DNA of 36,893 nt from UBA1740 sp045587025 (GTDB lineage: Bacteria; Bacillota; Clostridia; Oscillospirales; CAG-272): the NCBI GenBank assembly GCA_045587025.1, contig JAZNBK010000002.1:1-36893 (forward strand), read 5' to 3'. Numbering within the stretch: the stretch's first letter is position 1; each line of letters begins with the position of its first letter. The position numbers were made by a program, and so were the translations under genes. The notes below the pieces were generated by a model. The model was not told where the DNA came from and did not search any database. It saw only the letters and a list, made by a program, of their open reading frames with translations. This document shows, one piece after another, positions 22,763 to 31,892 of this stretch.

Positions 22763-25030
22763 ATGTTAATCGAGAGTATTAGTATCGCGCACTTTGGCAA
22801 GCTCCATAATCTTGAATTTGACTTTAACGAAGGACTTAACGTCATCGAGGGAAAAAACGAGTCCGGCAAAAGCACGATTGCGGGCTTTATAAGATATATG
22901 CTATACGGCTTTTCCAACATAGTGGACAAGCGTCACTTTATCAGCTGGGAGAGCTCTTCAGCACAGGGCTCTATGACCGTCAGAGTAAAGGACGGGGAAA
23001 GATATCGAATAGATAGAAAAACGCTTCTCGTTTCTTCTATTTCGGGCAAGGACCAATACAAAGAGACCTCGTCTATAACAGACCTCAAAAACGGTACTTC
23101 TGTTTTTGGTCGTGAAAAGGCGGGAGACGTCCTTTTGGGAATACCTGAAGAAATTTTTGACAGTATCGCTTTTGTAAATCAGCTATCGGACCTTTCGGTA
23201 GACGGCGTTACCATAAACGAAGCGATAGAAAATATGCTTTTCTCGGGAAACGAGAAGGTGAGCGCCCAACGCGCGCTTGAAAAAATAGATTCCGCAAGAC
23301 GCGCTCTTTTACATAAAAACGAAAAGGGCGGAGAAATTTTCAATCTTTCGGAAAAAATTGCGGAGCTTAACAGAAATCTTAACGACTCCATTGAAGACAA
23401 TTCTTTGATTTTGGAATACGAGTCGAGCTTAAGAAAATCAGAAGAGGACTTACGGCAAACGGAAAAAGAGATAGAGCTTCTCAATTCCGCGTTAGACGCG
23501 CATCAAAAAACGCAGACGCTCGAAAAGTTCTCAAAGCTTCATTTGCTTGAAGACAGGAAAAAGCAAATCGAGGAGGAAATTAAAGCGCTTATAGAGGAGC
23601 ATACCGTAAACGGTTTTTGCCCCGACGCGTCCTACATCTCCGAGCTTGCCGTCGTTAGCAGAAGCTTTAAGGATTCGAACGAGAATCTGAAAATAGCGCT
23701 TGCCAAGCAGAAGGAATGGGAAAAAAAGGCGTCTCTTTCCTACGAGCATTCCGCTATCCTGAAGGCATTAGATGAAAACGGCGGAATTTCAGAGGCAAAA
23801 AAGAAGGAAGCGAGCTATAACAAGAGTATAAAAAATTGTCTTTCGCTGTTTCTGATTACCCTCCTTGCATCTGTCGCCTCATTTGCTATATATTTTCTCG
23901 GAATTTACAAGAGCGCTTTTTGCTTGGGGCTTGGAGGCGGCTCACTCGCCGTTTCAATTCTGCAACTGTGTATTTTCACAAAAAGCAAAGGGAAATTAAA
24001 ATCCCTTTACTCCTCTTTAAATATTAATAGCCGACATGATTTTTCCCGTCTTATTTCTACCTTCACGGCGAAAAAAGAGGAAAACGAGCTCAATTTGCAA
24101 GGACTTGATATCGCAAAAAGAAACACGTCCGACGTAGAGGCGATTTTCTCAAACAGAGAAAACGAATATAAGAAAGTTCTCTCTCTGCTCGGCAAGGATA
24201 TCCCGCAAGATCAGGCAGACGAATATATTAAGCTCGTGTCGGACGAGATTCTCGCCTTCCGCGCAGAAGAAGAAAAAAAGCGAATGGATATCGTAAGATT
24301 GCAGACCTCGATAGACGAGCTTTCAAATCAGCTAAGCGGTCTTGATGAAAAGCAGATAGAGGAAGCTCTCACGCCCGAAAAGAGAGCTCTTGCGAATAAT
24401 ATTGATATAAGCTCAGCGCAAAAGACCTTGCAATTTTCAAGAGAAAAGCAAAAAGCCCTTTTGCAAAAGGAAAAGGATCTTAGAACCAAATATATCGCTT
24501 TAAAGGCAAAAACGGATAACCCCTCTGCAATAAAGGAAAAAATAAGCGAGTACGAGGAAAAGCTCTCCAACCTGAAAAAGCAATACGACGCTTACATTTT
24601 GGCAAGCGAAGCAATAAGCGGCGCAGGCGACCGTCTCCGCTACGGACTGTCTCCCCGTCTTAGCGAATACGCTCGCCGCGCGATAGCGCAAATCACGGAG
24701 GATAAATACACCGACGTCGGCATTAGCCCCGCTCTCTCGCTATCTTACACCTATGATAACGTAACGAAAGCTCCCGAAAGCTTAAGTCAGGGCACGAGGG
24801 CGGCGTTTTATCTCTCGTTACGGCTCGCTCTCGTCGATTTGCTCTGCAAGGAAAAAATACCGCTTTGCCTCGACGAATCTCTCGTATATCAGGACAAGGA
24901 AAGAACCGTTCAAATCTTAAAGCTCTTAGAAGAGGAAGCAAAGGAAAATTTACAGTGCTTCGTCTTTACCTGTCACGAAAGAGAAGCTACTCTATTAGAG
25001 GGACATAACGCAAAAATAATCAGAATTTAA
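22763..25030 (+). CDS. YhaN-like SMC/RecF-type AAA family ATPase with central membrane hairpin
   Basis: 755 residues. Walker A GKNESGKST at about 30-38 follows the typical start FGKLHNLEFDFNEGLNVIEG. Long coiled-coil arms rich in Glu, Lys and Leu occupy ~190-345 and ~425-625. Between them, ~359-405, are two transmembrane segments (LSLFLITLLASVASFAIYF and LGLGGGSLAVSILQLCIF). The C-terminus has the signature LSQGTRAAFYLSLRLALVD and Walker B PLCLDES. This layout matches the YhaN/AAA_23-27 group, whose members often have a membrane hairpin where SMC proteins have a hinge. A YhaO/SbcD-type nuclease is not adjacent; DUF6062 sits in front instead. It probably acts on DNA or membrane-bound DNA ends. 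Confidence 0.88.
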   Translation: MLIESISIAHFGKLHNLEFDFNEGLNVIEGKNESGKSTIAGFIRYMLYGFSNIVDKRHFISWESSSAQGSMTVRVKDGERYRIDRKTLLVSSISGKDQYKETSSITDLKNGTSVFGREKAGDVLLGIPEEIFDSIAFVNQLSDLSVDGVTINEAIENMLFSGNEKVSAQRALEKIDSARRALLHKNEKGGEIFNLSEKIAELNRNLNDSIEDNSLILEYESSLRKSEEDLRQTEKEIELLNSALDAHQKTQTLEKFSKLHLLEDRKKQIEEEIKALIEEHTVNGFCPDASYISELAVVSRSFKDSNENLKIALAKQKEWEKKASLSYEHSAILKALDENGGISEAKKKEASYNKSIKNCLSLFLITLLASVASFAIYFLGIYKSAFCLGLGGGSLAVSILQLCIFTKSKGKLKSLYSSLNINSRHDFSRLISTFTAKKEENELNLQGLDIAKRNTSDVEAIFSNRENEYKKVLSLLGKDIPQDQADEYIKLVSDEILAFRAEEEKKRMDIVRLQTSIDELSNQLSGLDEKQIEEALTPEKRALANNIDISSAQKTLQFSREKQKALLQKEKDLRTKYIALKAKTDNPSAIKEKISEYEEKLSNLKKQYDAYILASEAISGAGDRLRYGLSPRLSEYARRAIAQITEDKYTDVGISPALSLSYTYDNVTKAPESLSQGTRAAFYLSLRLALVDLLCKEKIPLCLDESLVYQDKERTVQILKLLEEEAKENLQCFVFTCHEREATLLEGHNAKIIRI

Positions 25031-25052
25031 ATCCATTTTGGAGGAAAATCGG

Positions 25053-26003
25053 ATGAAACAAAAAATCTTGGCGCTTGGCAGCGCTGACGTAAACGTTGAA
25101 ATGTACTTGGCGCAGTTGCCTCAAGTGGGAGAAACCATAACCGACAACGGAAGCTTGAGCGTAACGAACGGAGGAAAGGCGTCTAACACCGCCGTAGCCC
25201 TCTCGCGCCTCGGCGCAAAGGTCTTTCTCTGCGCAAGAGTAGGTGACGACGCATACGGAAAGAGATTAGTCAAGCTCTACAACGAAAACAAAATAGATAT
25301 CTCTTTCGTTGAAATAGACCGTGATTTCCGCACGGGCGTAGCTGTAACGATAAAAGAAAGGGACTCAAAGGAACGAAGAATTCTTTACAGAGGCGCTAAT
25401 CTGAACCTCACCCCCGAGGATGCGATAAGGGCTATGTCCTGCGAGCCGGAAGCTTTTTATCTCGATTTGGAACTTTCATATCCGATAGCGGAAACTGCCA
25501 TTAAATATGCAGAAAGACACGAAATTCCAATATTTTTCAACGCATCCCCCGCAAATAAGAATTATCCGCTTTCCGCTCTGCCCAAAATTGACTTTTTCTT
25601 CGTAAACGACAAGGATGCTTTTGAATACTCGGGTATTCTTCCCACAAGCGCGGAATCTGCTCTGCGCTCGGCGGTAGAGCTGCAAAAATACGTAGAGGCG
25701 AGCTACTACATAATTCGTTTAGGAGACAAGGGCACGTTCATATACGACGGAAAATATTATCATATGGTTTCCTCTTACACGGTACGTATCACAGATAGTT
25801 TAGCTTCAGACGAAATTTTCTCGGGCGCATTCCTTTTAGAATATCTGAGAAACGGCAAAAACATTATATCGGCGTGTAAATACGCAAATGCGGCGGTCGC
25901 GCTCTCGCTCCAAAAATCCGGCACGACTGCTTCTATGCCTTATCACGAAGACGTTATTAATTTTATAGCAAAAAAGGATTTCCCCATTATTGAAAAAATA
26001 TAA
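25053..26003 (+). CDS. PfkB/ribokinase-family protein with altered catalytic motif
   Basis: 316 residues from ATG 25053 with GGAGG at 25040-25044. The fold is clear: start KILALGSADVNVEMYL, the sugar-binding loop VTNGGKASNTAVALSRLGAKVFLCARVGDDAYGKRL, and a late FSGAFLLEYL helix. The active-site loop is wrong: where the family has GAGD three to six residues before FxGA, this protein has ASDE (in DSLASDEIF, 248-256), so the catalytic Asp position is Glu and the anion-hole glycines are Ala and Asp. The NxxE metal motif is NDKD (185-188). It may have low or no kinase activity. A sequencing artefact is unlikely because the frame and spacing are intact. Confidence 0.85.
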   Translation: MKQKILALGSADVNVEMYLAQLPQVGETITDNGSLSVTNGGKASNTAVALSRLGAKVFLCARVGDDAYGKRLVKLYNENKIDISFVEIDRDFRTGVAVTIKERDSKERRILYRGANLNLTPEDAIRAMSCEPEAFYLDLELSYPIAETAIKYAERHEIPIFFNASPANKNYPLSALPKIDFFFVNDKDAFEYSGILPTSAESALRSAVELQKYVEASYYIIRLGDKGTFIYDGKYYHMVSSYTVRITDSLASDEIFSGAFLLEYLRNGKNIISACKYANAAVALSLQKSGTTASMPYHEDVINFIAKKDFPIIEKI

Positions 26004-26029
26004 GGGAGAAGAAACGAAACGAGGTAAAA

Positions 26030-26980
26030 ATGAAAGCTCTCGCAATTGTAGGCGCGACCGCGAGCGGAAAAACCGCTCTTTCAATTGAGGTTGCAAATCG
26101 CTTTGGGTGCGAAATTATATGCTGTGACTCTATGCAAATCTACAAGTATATGGATATAGGCACTGCAAAAGCGACCGCCGAGGAAAGAGACGCCGTCCCT
26201 CATCATATGCTTGATTTCTTATCTCCCGAGCATCTATACAGCGCAAGTGAATACGCCCTCGACGCATTTAATATAGCGAAGGAAATCACCTCACGCAAAA
26301 AGCTACCTCTTTTCTGCGGGGGTACGGGACTGTATTTAGAAGCGGTAAGGACGGGCAGACATTCAAATCCTATCGAAACCGACAAAGATTATAGAGATGC
26401 GTTGACCAAGCTCTCAGAAGAGGAAAACGGAATTGACAAGCTGCATGAAATGCTCCGCCAATGCGACGAAAAATCAGCAGAAGCGATTCATAAGAATAAC
26501 GTAAAAAGAGTTATAAGAGCGCTTGAGGTATATCACACGACAGGCATCAGCAAGAGCGAATGGGACGAAAGAAGCAAAAGTGTTCCCCCGCAAATCGACC
26601 TCTTGAGCTTCTGCATTATGTACGAAAATAGAGACACGCTATACGAAAGAATAGACCTTCGAGTTGATGAAATGGTAAAGGCAGGGCTTCGCTACGAGGT
26701 TGAATTTCTTTTAAAGAACGGATATCTTTCCTCAAAAAATACCGCCTCTCAGGCGATCGGCTACAAGGAGTATCTGGAATTTTTCCGCAACGAAATTACG
26801 GAAAACGAGGCAATTGAAAAAATAAAGCTCGCTACCCGCCATTACGCCAAGCGCCAGCTAACCTGGTTCTGCGCGCAAAAAAACATTATCCCCATTTACG
26901 CAGATTCAAACGGAAAACTACGTACTGCCGTCGAAATGTGCGACGAAATTGAAGAAAGAGTTAAAAGCTTTCTTGCCTGA
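26030..26980 (+). CDS. miaA: tRNA dimethylallyltransferase
   Basis: 316 residues, ATG 26030. P-loop GATASGKTALS at about 8-18, ADSMQIY-equivalent CDSMQIYKYMDIGTAKAT, HHMLDFLSPEHLYSASEY, substrate loop CGGTGLYLEAV, NVKRVIRALEVYHTTG, and the C-terminal QAIGYKEYLEF with TRHYAKRQLTWF. It adds a dimethylallyl group to A37 of tRNAs reading UNN codons. Length and motifs are complete. It begins 26 bases after the PfkB-like gene. Confidence 0.97.
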   Translation: MKALAIVGATASGKTALSIEVANRFGCEIICCDSMQIYKYMDIGTAKATAEERDAVPHHMLDFLSPEHLYSASEYALDAFNIAKEITSRKKLPLFCGGTGLYLEAVRTGRHSNPIETDKDYRDALTKLSEEENGIDKLHEMLRQCDEKSAEAIHKNNVKRVIRALEVYHTTGISKSEWDERSKSVPPQIDLLSFCIMYENRDTLYERIDLRVDEMVKAGLRYEVEFLLKNGYLSSKNTASQAIGYKEYLEFFRNEITENEAIEKIKLATRHYAKRQLTWFCAQKNIIPIYADSNGKLRTAVEMCDEIEERVKSFLA

Positions 26981-27022
26981 TATTTTAAACATCTCTATAG
27001 AAAAACGGAGATAGAAAATTCA

Positions 27023-28306
27023 TTGAAAAATTTAAAATTAAATTTCGAATTAGATAAAAAAACGATTATAAGCTCTGTAAAAAGCATAACGCTGCTCGTC
27101 GCTTCCCTTTTGCTTATAGCGTATCTCGTGTACCACGCCGCAAACGGCTTTCAAAGCAAGGTGGAATTTGAAGGCGTTTTCTATTCAAGCGGCGAAAAAA
27201 CTGAAATCCTTGACGCCTACGTTTTCAGAGACGAAACTATCGTTAGCTCAAATTTTGACGGAGTGGTCTCGTATTACGTAAAGGAAAATGAAAAAGTAAC
27301 CGACCGCACCGTTCTTGCCAAGGTTTATGCGCCGAACGCAAACTTATCGTTGGTATACGATATTGAAAAGCTGAATAAGCAAATTTATATTTTGTCTGCT
27401 GTCGGCACAAATTCTCAGATTTTTTCCGACATATCCTATATCGATACTGTAATAAGCTCTGACCTATGTAACGTCACGGGCTACATCCAGACGGGCGACA
27501 TTGACAGCGCTATTGCAAGCGCGGACGCCCTTTTAATCGACCTTTCAAGAAAACAGCTCAGAATGAATTCTCAAAAGAATTTTTCTGAATACATAGCTTC
27601 CCTTACAGCGCAGAGAGATGCTCTCTCACTTGCGCTTCCTTCAGCGCAACAGACTATCATATCCAATTCACAAGGGTATTTTTCAAAGCTGTGCGACGGA
27701 TACGAATATTACTTTGACTATAATGAAATCCCAAACCTTTCCGTTTCGGACTTCTTTACCTTAAAGGAAAACGCAGAGAAAAGCAGCTTCAATTCCAATA
27801 CGATAGGAAAAATAATTTCCGACTTCGAGTGGTATTTAGTATGTCCCATTGAACATAATATGACCGTTTACTACGAGGAAGGAAACACCTACGAGCTTAC
27901 CTTCATGCAAAATATGAACGTTAAGCTCCCCGCGTATCTTGAACGAATCGTCACCGAAAGCGACGAGGGAGAGGCGCTTTTGATTTTCAAGTGCGACAGA
28001 ATGCCTGACAACTTCAACTATATGAGAAATCAGAAGATAACGGTCACCTTGGATACCGTTTCGGGACTGAAGGTGCCTCGCTCCTCGGTGCGCGTGATAG
28101 ACGGCAAAACCTTCGTCTACATTTTAATTGGCGGCAGAGTTAATTTGCGGAGCGTCGATATTATAGACGAGGCAGGCGAATACTATTATATAAACGAAAA
28201 TTCAGAAAGCGTTACGTTAGACGGAGTTACCTATTACGGTCTGCGCCAAAATGACAACGTAATTACCTACGGAACGAATTTATACCACGGAAAAATTTAT
28301 AATTAA
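27023..28306 (+). CDS. HlyD-like membrane protein (biotinyl/lipoyl-like domain)
   Basis: 427 residues, probable TTG start at 27023 with GGAG 12 bases upstream; no better start exists nearby. A short basic cytoplasmic tail leads to one transmembrane helix at ~17-38 (ITLLVASLLLIAYLVYHA). The extracellular part begins with FRDETIVSSNFDGVVSYYVKENEKVTDRTVLAKVY, the half-motif of lipoyl-like domains in membrane fusion proteins, then a helical region and a beta-rich C-terminal part with VPRSSVRVIDGKTFVYILI. In Clostridia similar proteins lie near yggS-sepF clusters, and here that cluster starts 5 kb downstream. The role may concern the envelope rather than efflux; no ABC partner is adjacent. Confidence 0.75.
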   Translation: MKNLKLNFELDKKTIISSVKSITLLVASLLLIAYLVYHAANGFQSKVEFEGVFYSSGEKTEILDAYVFRDETIVSSNFDGVVSYYVKENEKVTDRTVLAKVYAPNANLSLVYDIEKLNKQIYILSAVGTNSQIFSDISYIDTVISSDLCNVTGYIQTGDIDSAIASADALLIDLSRKQLRMNSQKNFSEYIASLTAQRDALSLALPSAQQTIISNSQGYFSKLCDGYEYYFDYNEIPNLSVSDFFTLKENAEKSSFNSNTIGKIISDFEWYLVCPIEHNMTVYYEEGNTYELTFMQNMNVKLPAYLERIVTESDEGEALLIFKCDRMPDNFNYMRNQKITVTLDTVSGLKVPRSSVRVIDGKTFVYILIGGRVNLRSVDIIDEAGEYYYINENSESVTLDGVTYYGLRQNDNVITYGTNLYHGKIYN

Positions 28307-28335
28307 AATATATAATAAATCAAGAAGAGGTTTTT

Positions 28336-29613
28336 ATGAAAGCAAAAAATTTAATTGAGCTCTTAAAATCGGGGGCGCTAAAAAAGTATTCAAAGATGTA
28401 TACGAACCTTGAAGAGCAAACGACTCGCTATATCAATGCAATCAACGAGTTTTGCTCCTTATACGGAGACGACAGAGACATTTTTCTCTTTTCCGTTCCG
28501 GGAAGAAGCGAGGTTTCGGGAAATCATACCGACCACAACCACGGCTGCGTTTTAGCAGGCGCTATCGACCGCGATATCATTGCAGTTGCGGCGAGATCGA
28601 ATGAAAATTTTATAAGAGTTCGCAGCGAAGGATATAAAGAGGACAAGATAGACCTCACCCTCTGCCGCGATAGCTCAAATTTCAAGAAATTCGTTTCAAG
28701 AGCGCTTGTAGCCGGCGTGTGCGGCGGCTTCTATAAAAATTCTCACAAGGTAGGCGGATTTGACGCTTATACCACGACGCACGTTCTCAAGGGCTCGGGT
28801 CTTTCTTCCTCTGCCGCCTTTGAGGTTATGATAGGAAATATCATGAACCACCTTTATAACGACGGCAATATTCCAAACGAGGAAATAGCGAAGATAGCAC
28901 AATACGCGGAAAATGAATATTTCGGAAAGCCCTGTGGACTTATGGACCAGATGGCGTGCGCGGTAGGCGGATTTGTATACATAGATTTCAACGAGCCGAA
29001 GAACCCAATAGTTTCCCCTATCAATTTCTCTCTTGACGAGGCGGGATATTCTCTTTGCATCGTAAACACGAAGGGAAACCACACCGACCTTAACGCAGAT
29101 TATGCGTCAGTTCCCGAGGAAATGAAAGCGGTAGCCGCTTACTTTGGAAAAGAGGTCCTCAGAGGTATAACGGAAGCGCAAATAGTAGAAAACATTCCCG
29201 TTTTGAGAAACGTAACCTCAGATAGAGCTATTATGCGCGCTATACATTACGTGCGTGAAAACGCCCGTGTCGAGCGTCAGGCAGCAGCGCTTCGCTGCGG
29301 TGACGTAAAGTCCTTTTTAGAGGGAGTTATGGAATCGGGAGATTCCAGCTTCAAATATCTCCAAAACGTATATACTACCTTAAATCCGAGCAAGCAGGGG
29401 CTCTCCCTTGCGCTTTGTATAGCCGACGGCGCCCTCTCGAATAAGGACTGCGCGTGGAGAGTTCACGGCGGCGGCTTTGCAGGCACTATTCAGGTCTTTG
29501 TAAAGAAGGAGCTCGCAAATGACTTTGCGGCGCTTATCGACTCTGTTTTCGGAGAGAACTCCTGTATGATGCTCAATATCCGTCAAAACGGCGCTATTCA
29601 GGTTACCCTTTAA
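28336..29613 (+). CDS. galactokinase-like GHMP kinase
   Basis: 425 residues, ATG 28336 with GAAGAGG upstream. An N-terminal extension of about 45 residues precedes the galactokinase signature, here FSVPGRSEVSGNHTDHNHG. GHMP motif 2 is LKGSGLSSSAAFEVMIG, followed by CGLMDQMACAVGG with the catalytic Asp, and motif 3 is WRVHGGGFAGTIQVFV. It should phosphorylate galactose or a related sugar with ATP in the Leloir pathway; substrate specificity is not certain since no galT or galE is near. It lies between an HlyD-like gene and recA, 43 bases before recA. Confidence 0.9.
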   Translation: MKAKNLIELLKSGALKKYSKMYTNLEEQTTRYINAINEFCSLYGDDRDIFLFSVPGRSEVSGNHTDHNHGCVLAGAIDRDIIAVAARSNENFIRVRSEGYKEDKIDLTLCRDSSNFKKFVSRALVAGVCGGFYKNSHKVGGFDAYTTTHVLKGSGLSSSAAFEVMIGNIMNHLYNDGNIPNEEIAKIAQYAENEYFGKPCGLMDQMACAVGGFVYIDFNEPKNPIVSPINFSLDEAGYSLCIVNTKGNHTDLNADYASVPEEMKAVAAYFGKEVLRGITEAQIVENIPVLRNVTSDRAIMRAIHYVRENARVERQAAALRCGDVKSFLEGVMESGDSSFKYLQNVYTTLNPSKQGLSLALCIADGALSNKDCAWRVHGGGFAGTIQVFVKKELANDFAALIDSVFGENSCMMLNIRQNGAIQVTL

Positions 29614-29656
29614 TATTATCTAAATATAATTCTTATAAAATCAAAGGAGAAAGAAA

Positions 29657-30757
29657 ATGGCTCAGAAGAAGCAAACAAATATTAGCGAAGAACAACCGAA
29701 CGATAAAAAGTCAGCCCTCGAAACCGCCATTGCGAGAATTGAACGCAGCTGCGGCAAAGGCACTATAATGCGTTTAGGTGAAAATTTGAATATGAACGTC
29801 AGCTCTGTTTCTACCGGCTCGCTCACTCTTGATTCTGCGCTCGGAATCGGAGGCGTTCCGAAAGGAAGAATTATAGAAATATACGGCCCCGAATCATCGG
29901 GTAAAACCACCGTTGCTTTACACGTCGTAGCGGAGGTTCAAAAGCAGGGTGGCGAAGCGGCGTTTATCGACGCAGAGCACGCTCTTGACCCTATCTACGC
30001 CAAGCACCTCGGCGTAAATATAAACGAGCTTCTCGTTTCACAGCCGGACTGCGGAGAGCAGGCGCTCGAAATTGCGGAAGCGTTGGTAAGCTCCGGCGCT
30101 ATCGACGTAATCGTTATCGACTCCGTTGCCGCATTGGTACCGAAGCAGGAAATTGACGGCGAAATGGGCGCATCTCACGTCGGACTTCAGGCGCGCCTTA
30201 TGTCCCAGGCAATGCGAAAACTCACGAGCGTTATATCAAAGAGCAACTGTATCGTAATTTTCATAAACCAGCTTCGCGAAAAGGTGGGCGTTATGTACGG
30301 CAATCCCGAGGTTACAACGGGCGGCCGCGCACTTAAATTCTATTCCTCGGTACGTATCGAGATAAGAAAGACCGACGTCCTCAAAAACGGAAGCGAAATT
30401 TACGGAAACCGCGTGCGCTGCAAGGTAGTAAAGAACAAGGTCGCTCCTCCCTTCAAGGTAGCGGAATTCGATATCCTCTACGGCAAGGGAATTTCAAAAT
30501 CGGGAGAGGTCATCGACCTCGGTATTCAGCTCGGAATAATCGAAAAGAGCGGGTCCTGGTTCTCTTATGACGGACAAAGAATAGGTCAGGGCAAGGAAAA
30601 GGTAAAACAGCTTCTTGAATCTGATTCCGCCTTGTTCGCAGAAATCGAAGCAAAGGTAAGGTCTCATATGTCCGAGCTTTCCATGGAGGACTCAGTGCAG
30701 GGTGAAAACCTTGATGATGAATTTGACCTTAGCGATTTGGAAAACGATAATCTTTAA
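29657..30757 (+). CDS. recA: recombinase A
   Basis: 366 residues, ATG 29657 with AAAGGAG. Walker A GPESSGKT at about 75-82, AFIDAEHALDP, VIVIDSVAALVPKQEI, the L1 region SHVGLQARLMSQAMRKL, FINQLREKVGVMYGNPEVTTGGRALKFY (L2) and the acidic C-terminal tail EFDLSDLEND. It forms filaments on single-stranded DNA for strand exchange and LexA cleavage. No LexA box was found just upstream, so it may be read from an upstream promoter. Confidence 0.99.
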   Translation: MAQKKQTNISEEQPNDKKSALETAIARIERSCGKGTIMRLGENLNMNVSSVSTGSLTLDSALGIGGVPKGRIIEIYGPESSGKTTVALHVVAEVQKQGGEAAFIDAEHALDPIYAKHLGVNINELLVSQPDCGEQALEIAEALVSSGAIDVIVIDSVAALVPKQEIDGEMGASHVGLQARLMSQAMRKLTSVISKSNCIVIFINQLREKVGVMYGNPEVTTGGRALKFYSSVRIEIRKTDVLKNGSEIYGNRVRCKVVKNKVAPPFKVAEFDILYGKGISKSGEVIDLGIQLGIIEKSGSWFSYDGQRIGQGKEKVKQLLESDSALFAEIEAKVRSHMSELSMEDSVQGENLDDEFDLSDLENDNL

Positions 30758-30794
30758 TTCTTTCCTGATCTAACGCTGATAAAAAGGGGATTTT

Positions 30795-31409
30795 ATGCAG
30801 TTAAGCAAAATTATCGCGATAGGCGAGGGTAAAAATCCGCAAAATATTTTAATTACCGTATTAAGAACGCGCAATTCTACCGTAACGAAGAAGAAGTATG
30901 AAATTACGCCCGAGGACTATGAGCGTCTCGGCTTTCCCGAGCTTGACCATATCCTCAGCGAATATGAAATTAAAATTTTAATGAGAAGCGCTCACGCAAA
31001 AGACGCCTCGGCGGTTGCGTTCCGCATACTTTCGCATAGCGACAATAACCGCCTCTCTCTCAAAAGAAAGCTAATTGAAAGAGGTTTTGGCGAGCAGACC
31101 GCAGATTTAACGGTAGAAAAAATGGTTTCTCTCGGATATATCGACGAATACGACCAGGTATATCGCTATACTGTCGCTCTCGCGAATAAAAAGCTGTACG
31201 GTGAAGGCAGAATTCTCCCCTTTCTTCTCAATAAGGGTTACGAAAAGGACGACATAAAAAAAGCTCTCGCAGAGGCGCAACAAAGCGGCGATATAGATTT
31301 TGAAGAAATAAGAGCTCGCATTATCTCCAAAAATGCGCTCGACGACGAAAATCCCGCAAAAATCAGACAGTTATTATACAAGTACGGTCACAGCGTCTGC
31401 TTTGATTGA
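30795..31409 (+). CDS. recX: regulatory protein RecX
   Basis: 204 residues, ATG 30795 with AAGGGGA, 37 bases after recA. Three-helix repeats are visible: AFRILSHSDNNRLSLKRKLIERGFGEQTADLTVEKMVSLGYIDEYDQVYRYTVALANKKLYGEGRILPFLLNKGY, in which the GY/GF-ended helices and the YGxxRI motif are diagnostic. RecX modulates RecA filaments. The adjacency to recA is the usual one. Confidence 0.95.
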   Translation: MQLSKIIAIGEGKNPQNILITVLRTRNSTVTKKKYEITPEDYERLGFPELDHILSEYEIKILMRSAHAKDASAVAFRILSHSDNNRLSLKRKLIERGFGEQTADLTVEKMVSLGYIDEYDQVYRYTVALANKKLYGEGRILPFLLNKGYEKDDIKKALAEAQQSGDIDFEEIRARIISKNALDDENPAKIRQLLYKYGHSVCFD

Positions 31410-31892
31410 TTTCCCCTGCTTCTACGCTCGACGAAAACACGTTAGAATAAATATTTATGCAAAACTGCTTTTGAGAAAATATAATGTTTTTATAATTATC
31501 GCTTGCTTTTGCGTTTATATTTTTTCTTGTCAAGATGTAAATGTGTAGAATTTTAAAAAAACGCAAAAAAAGTTTTCAACACGCAAAAATGTTATAAATG
31601 TTTAAAACTCTTGTCGAACAGAGTTAAATTTTGCTTATTTTTCGCTATTCTTCAAGATTTGACCGCCTTGTTCTTAACATTGTCAACATTTCATTTGTTG
31701 AAAACTCACTTTTGTAAAATTTGTGCAGTATGCACAATTCGCTTGAATTTTGCGATTTTTTATAAATTTATTTTTCTCTTTTTTTGATTAATAAAAATTT
31801 ATGCTATTTTTCGATTTTCTCGAAAAATAGCATTTTTATTTATATTTTTGCATTTTTATTCTTTTTTGAATATACTTTCCTGTGTCCGATTT
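31410..31892. other. 483-base AT-rich gene-free stretch between recX and cls
   Basis: No ORF with a ribosome binding site was found. It contains a separated inverted repeat AGTTTTCAAC (31571-31580) and GTTGAAAACT (31697-31706), several T and A tracts, and the hairpin at 31801-31833. The sequence is strongly AT-rich compared with its neighbours. It may hold a small RNA, but no known RNA family was recognised. Confidence 0.5.
31795..31840. terminator. bidirectional terminator between recX and cls
   Basis: ATGCTATTTTTCGA (31801-31814) pairs with 31820-31833 over 14 bp, with T-rich tracts on both outer sides. It probably ends the cls transcript, 60 bases after its stop, and any transcript coming from recX. 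Confidence 0.85.

Noticed and set aside
31605..31625. LexA (SOS) box near recA-recX
   Set aside because: CGAACAGAGTTAA only partly matches CGAAC-N4-GTTCG, has the wrong spacing, and lies downstream of recX instead of upstream of recA.
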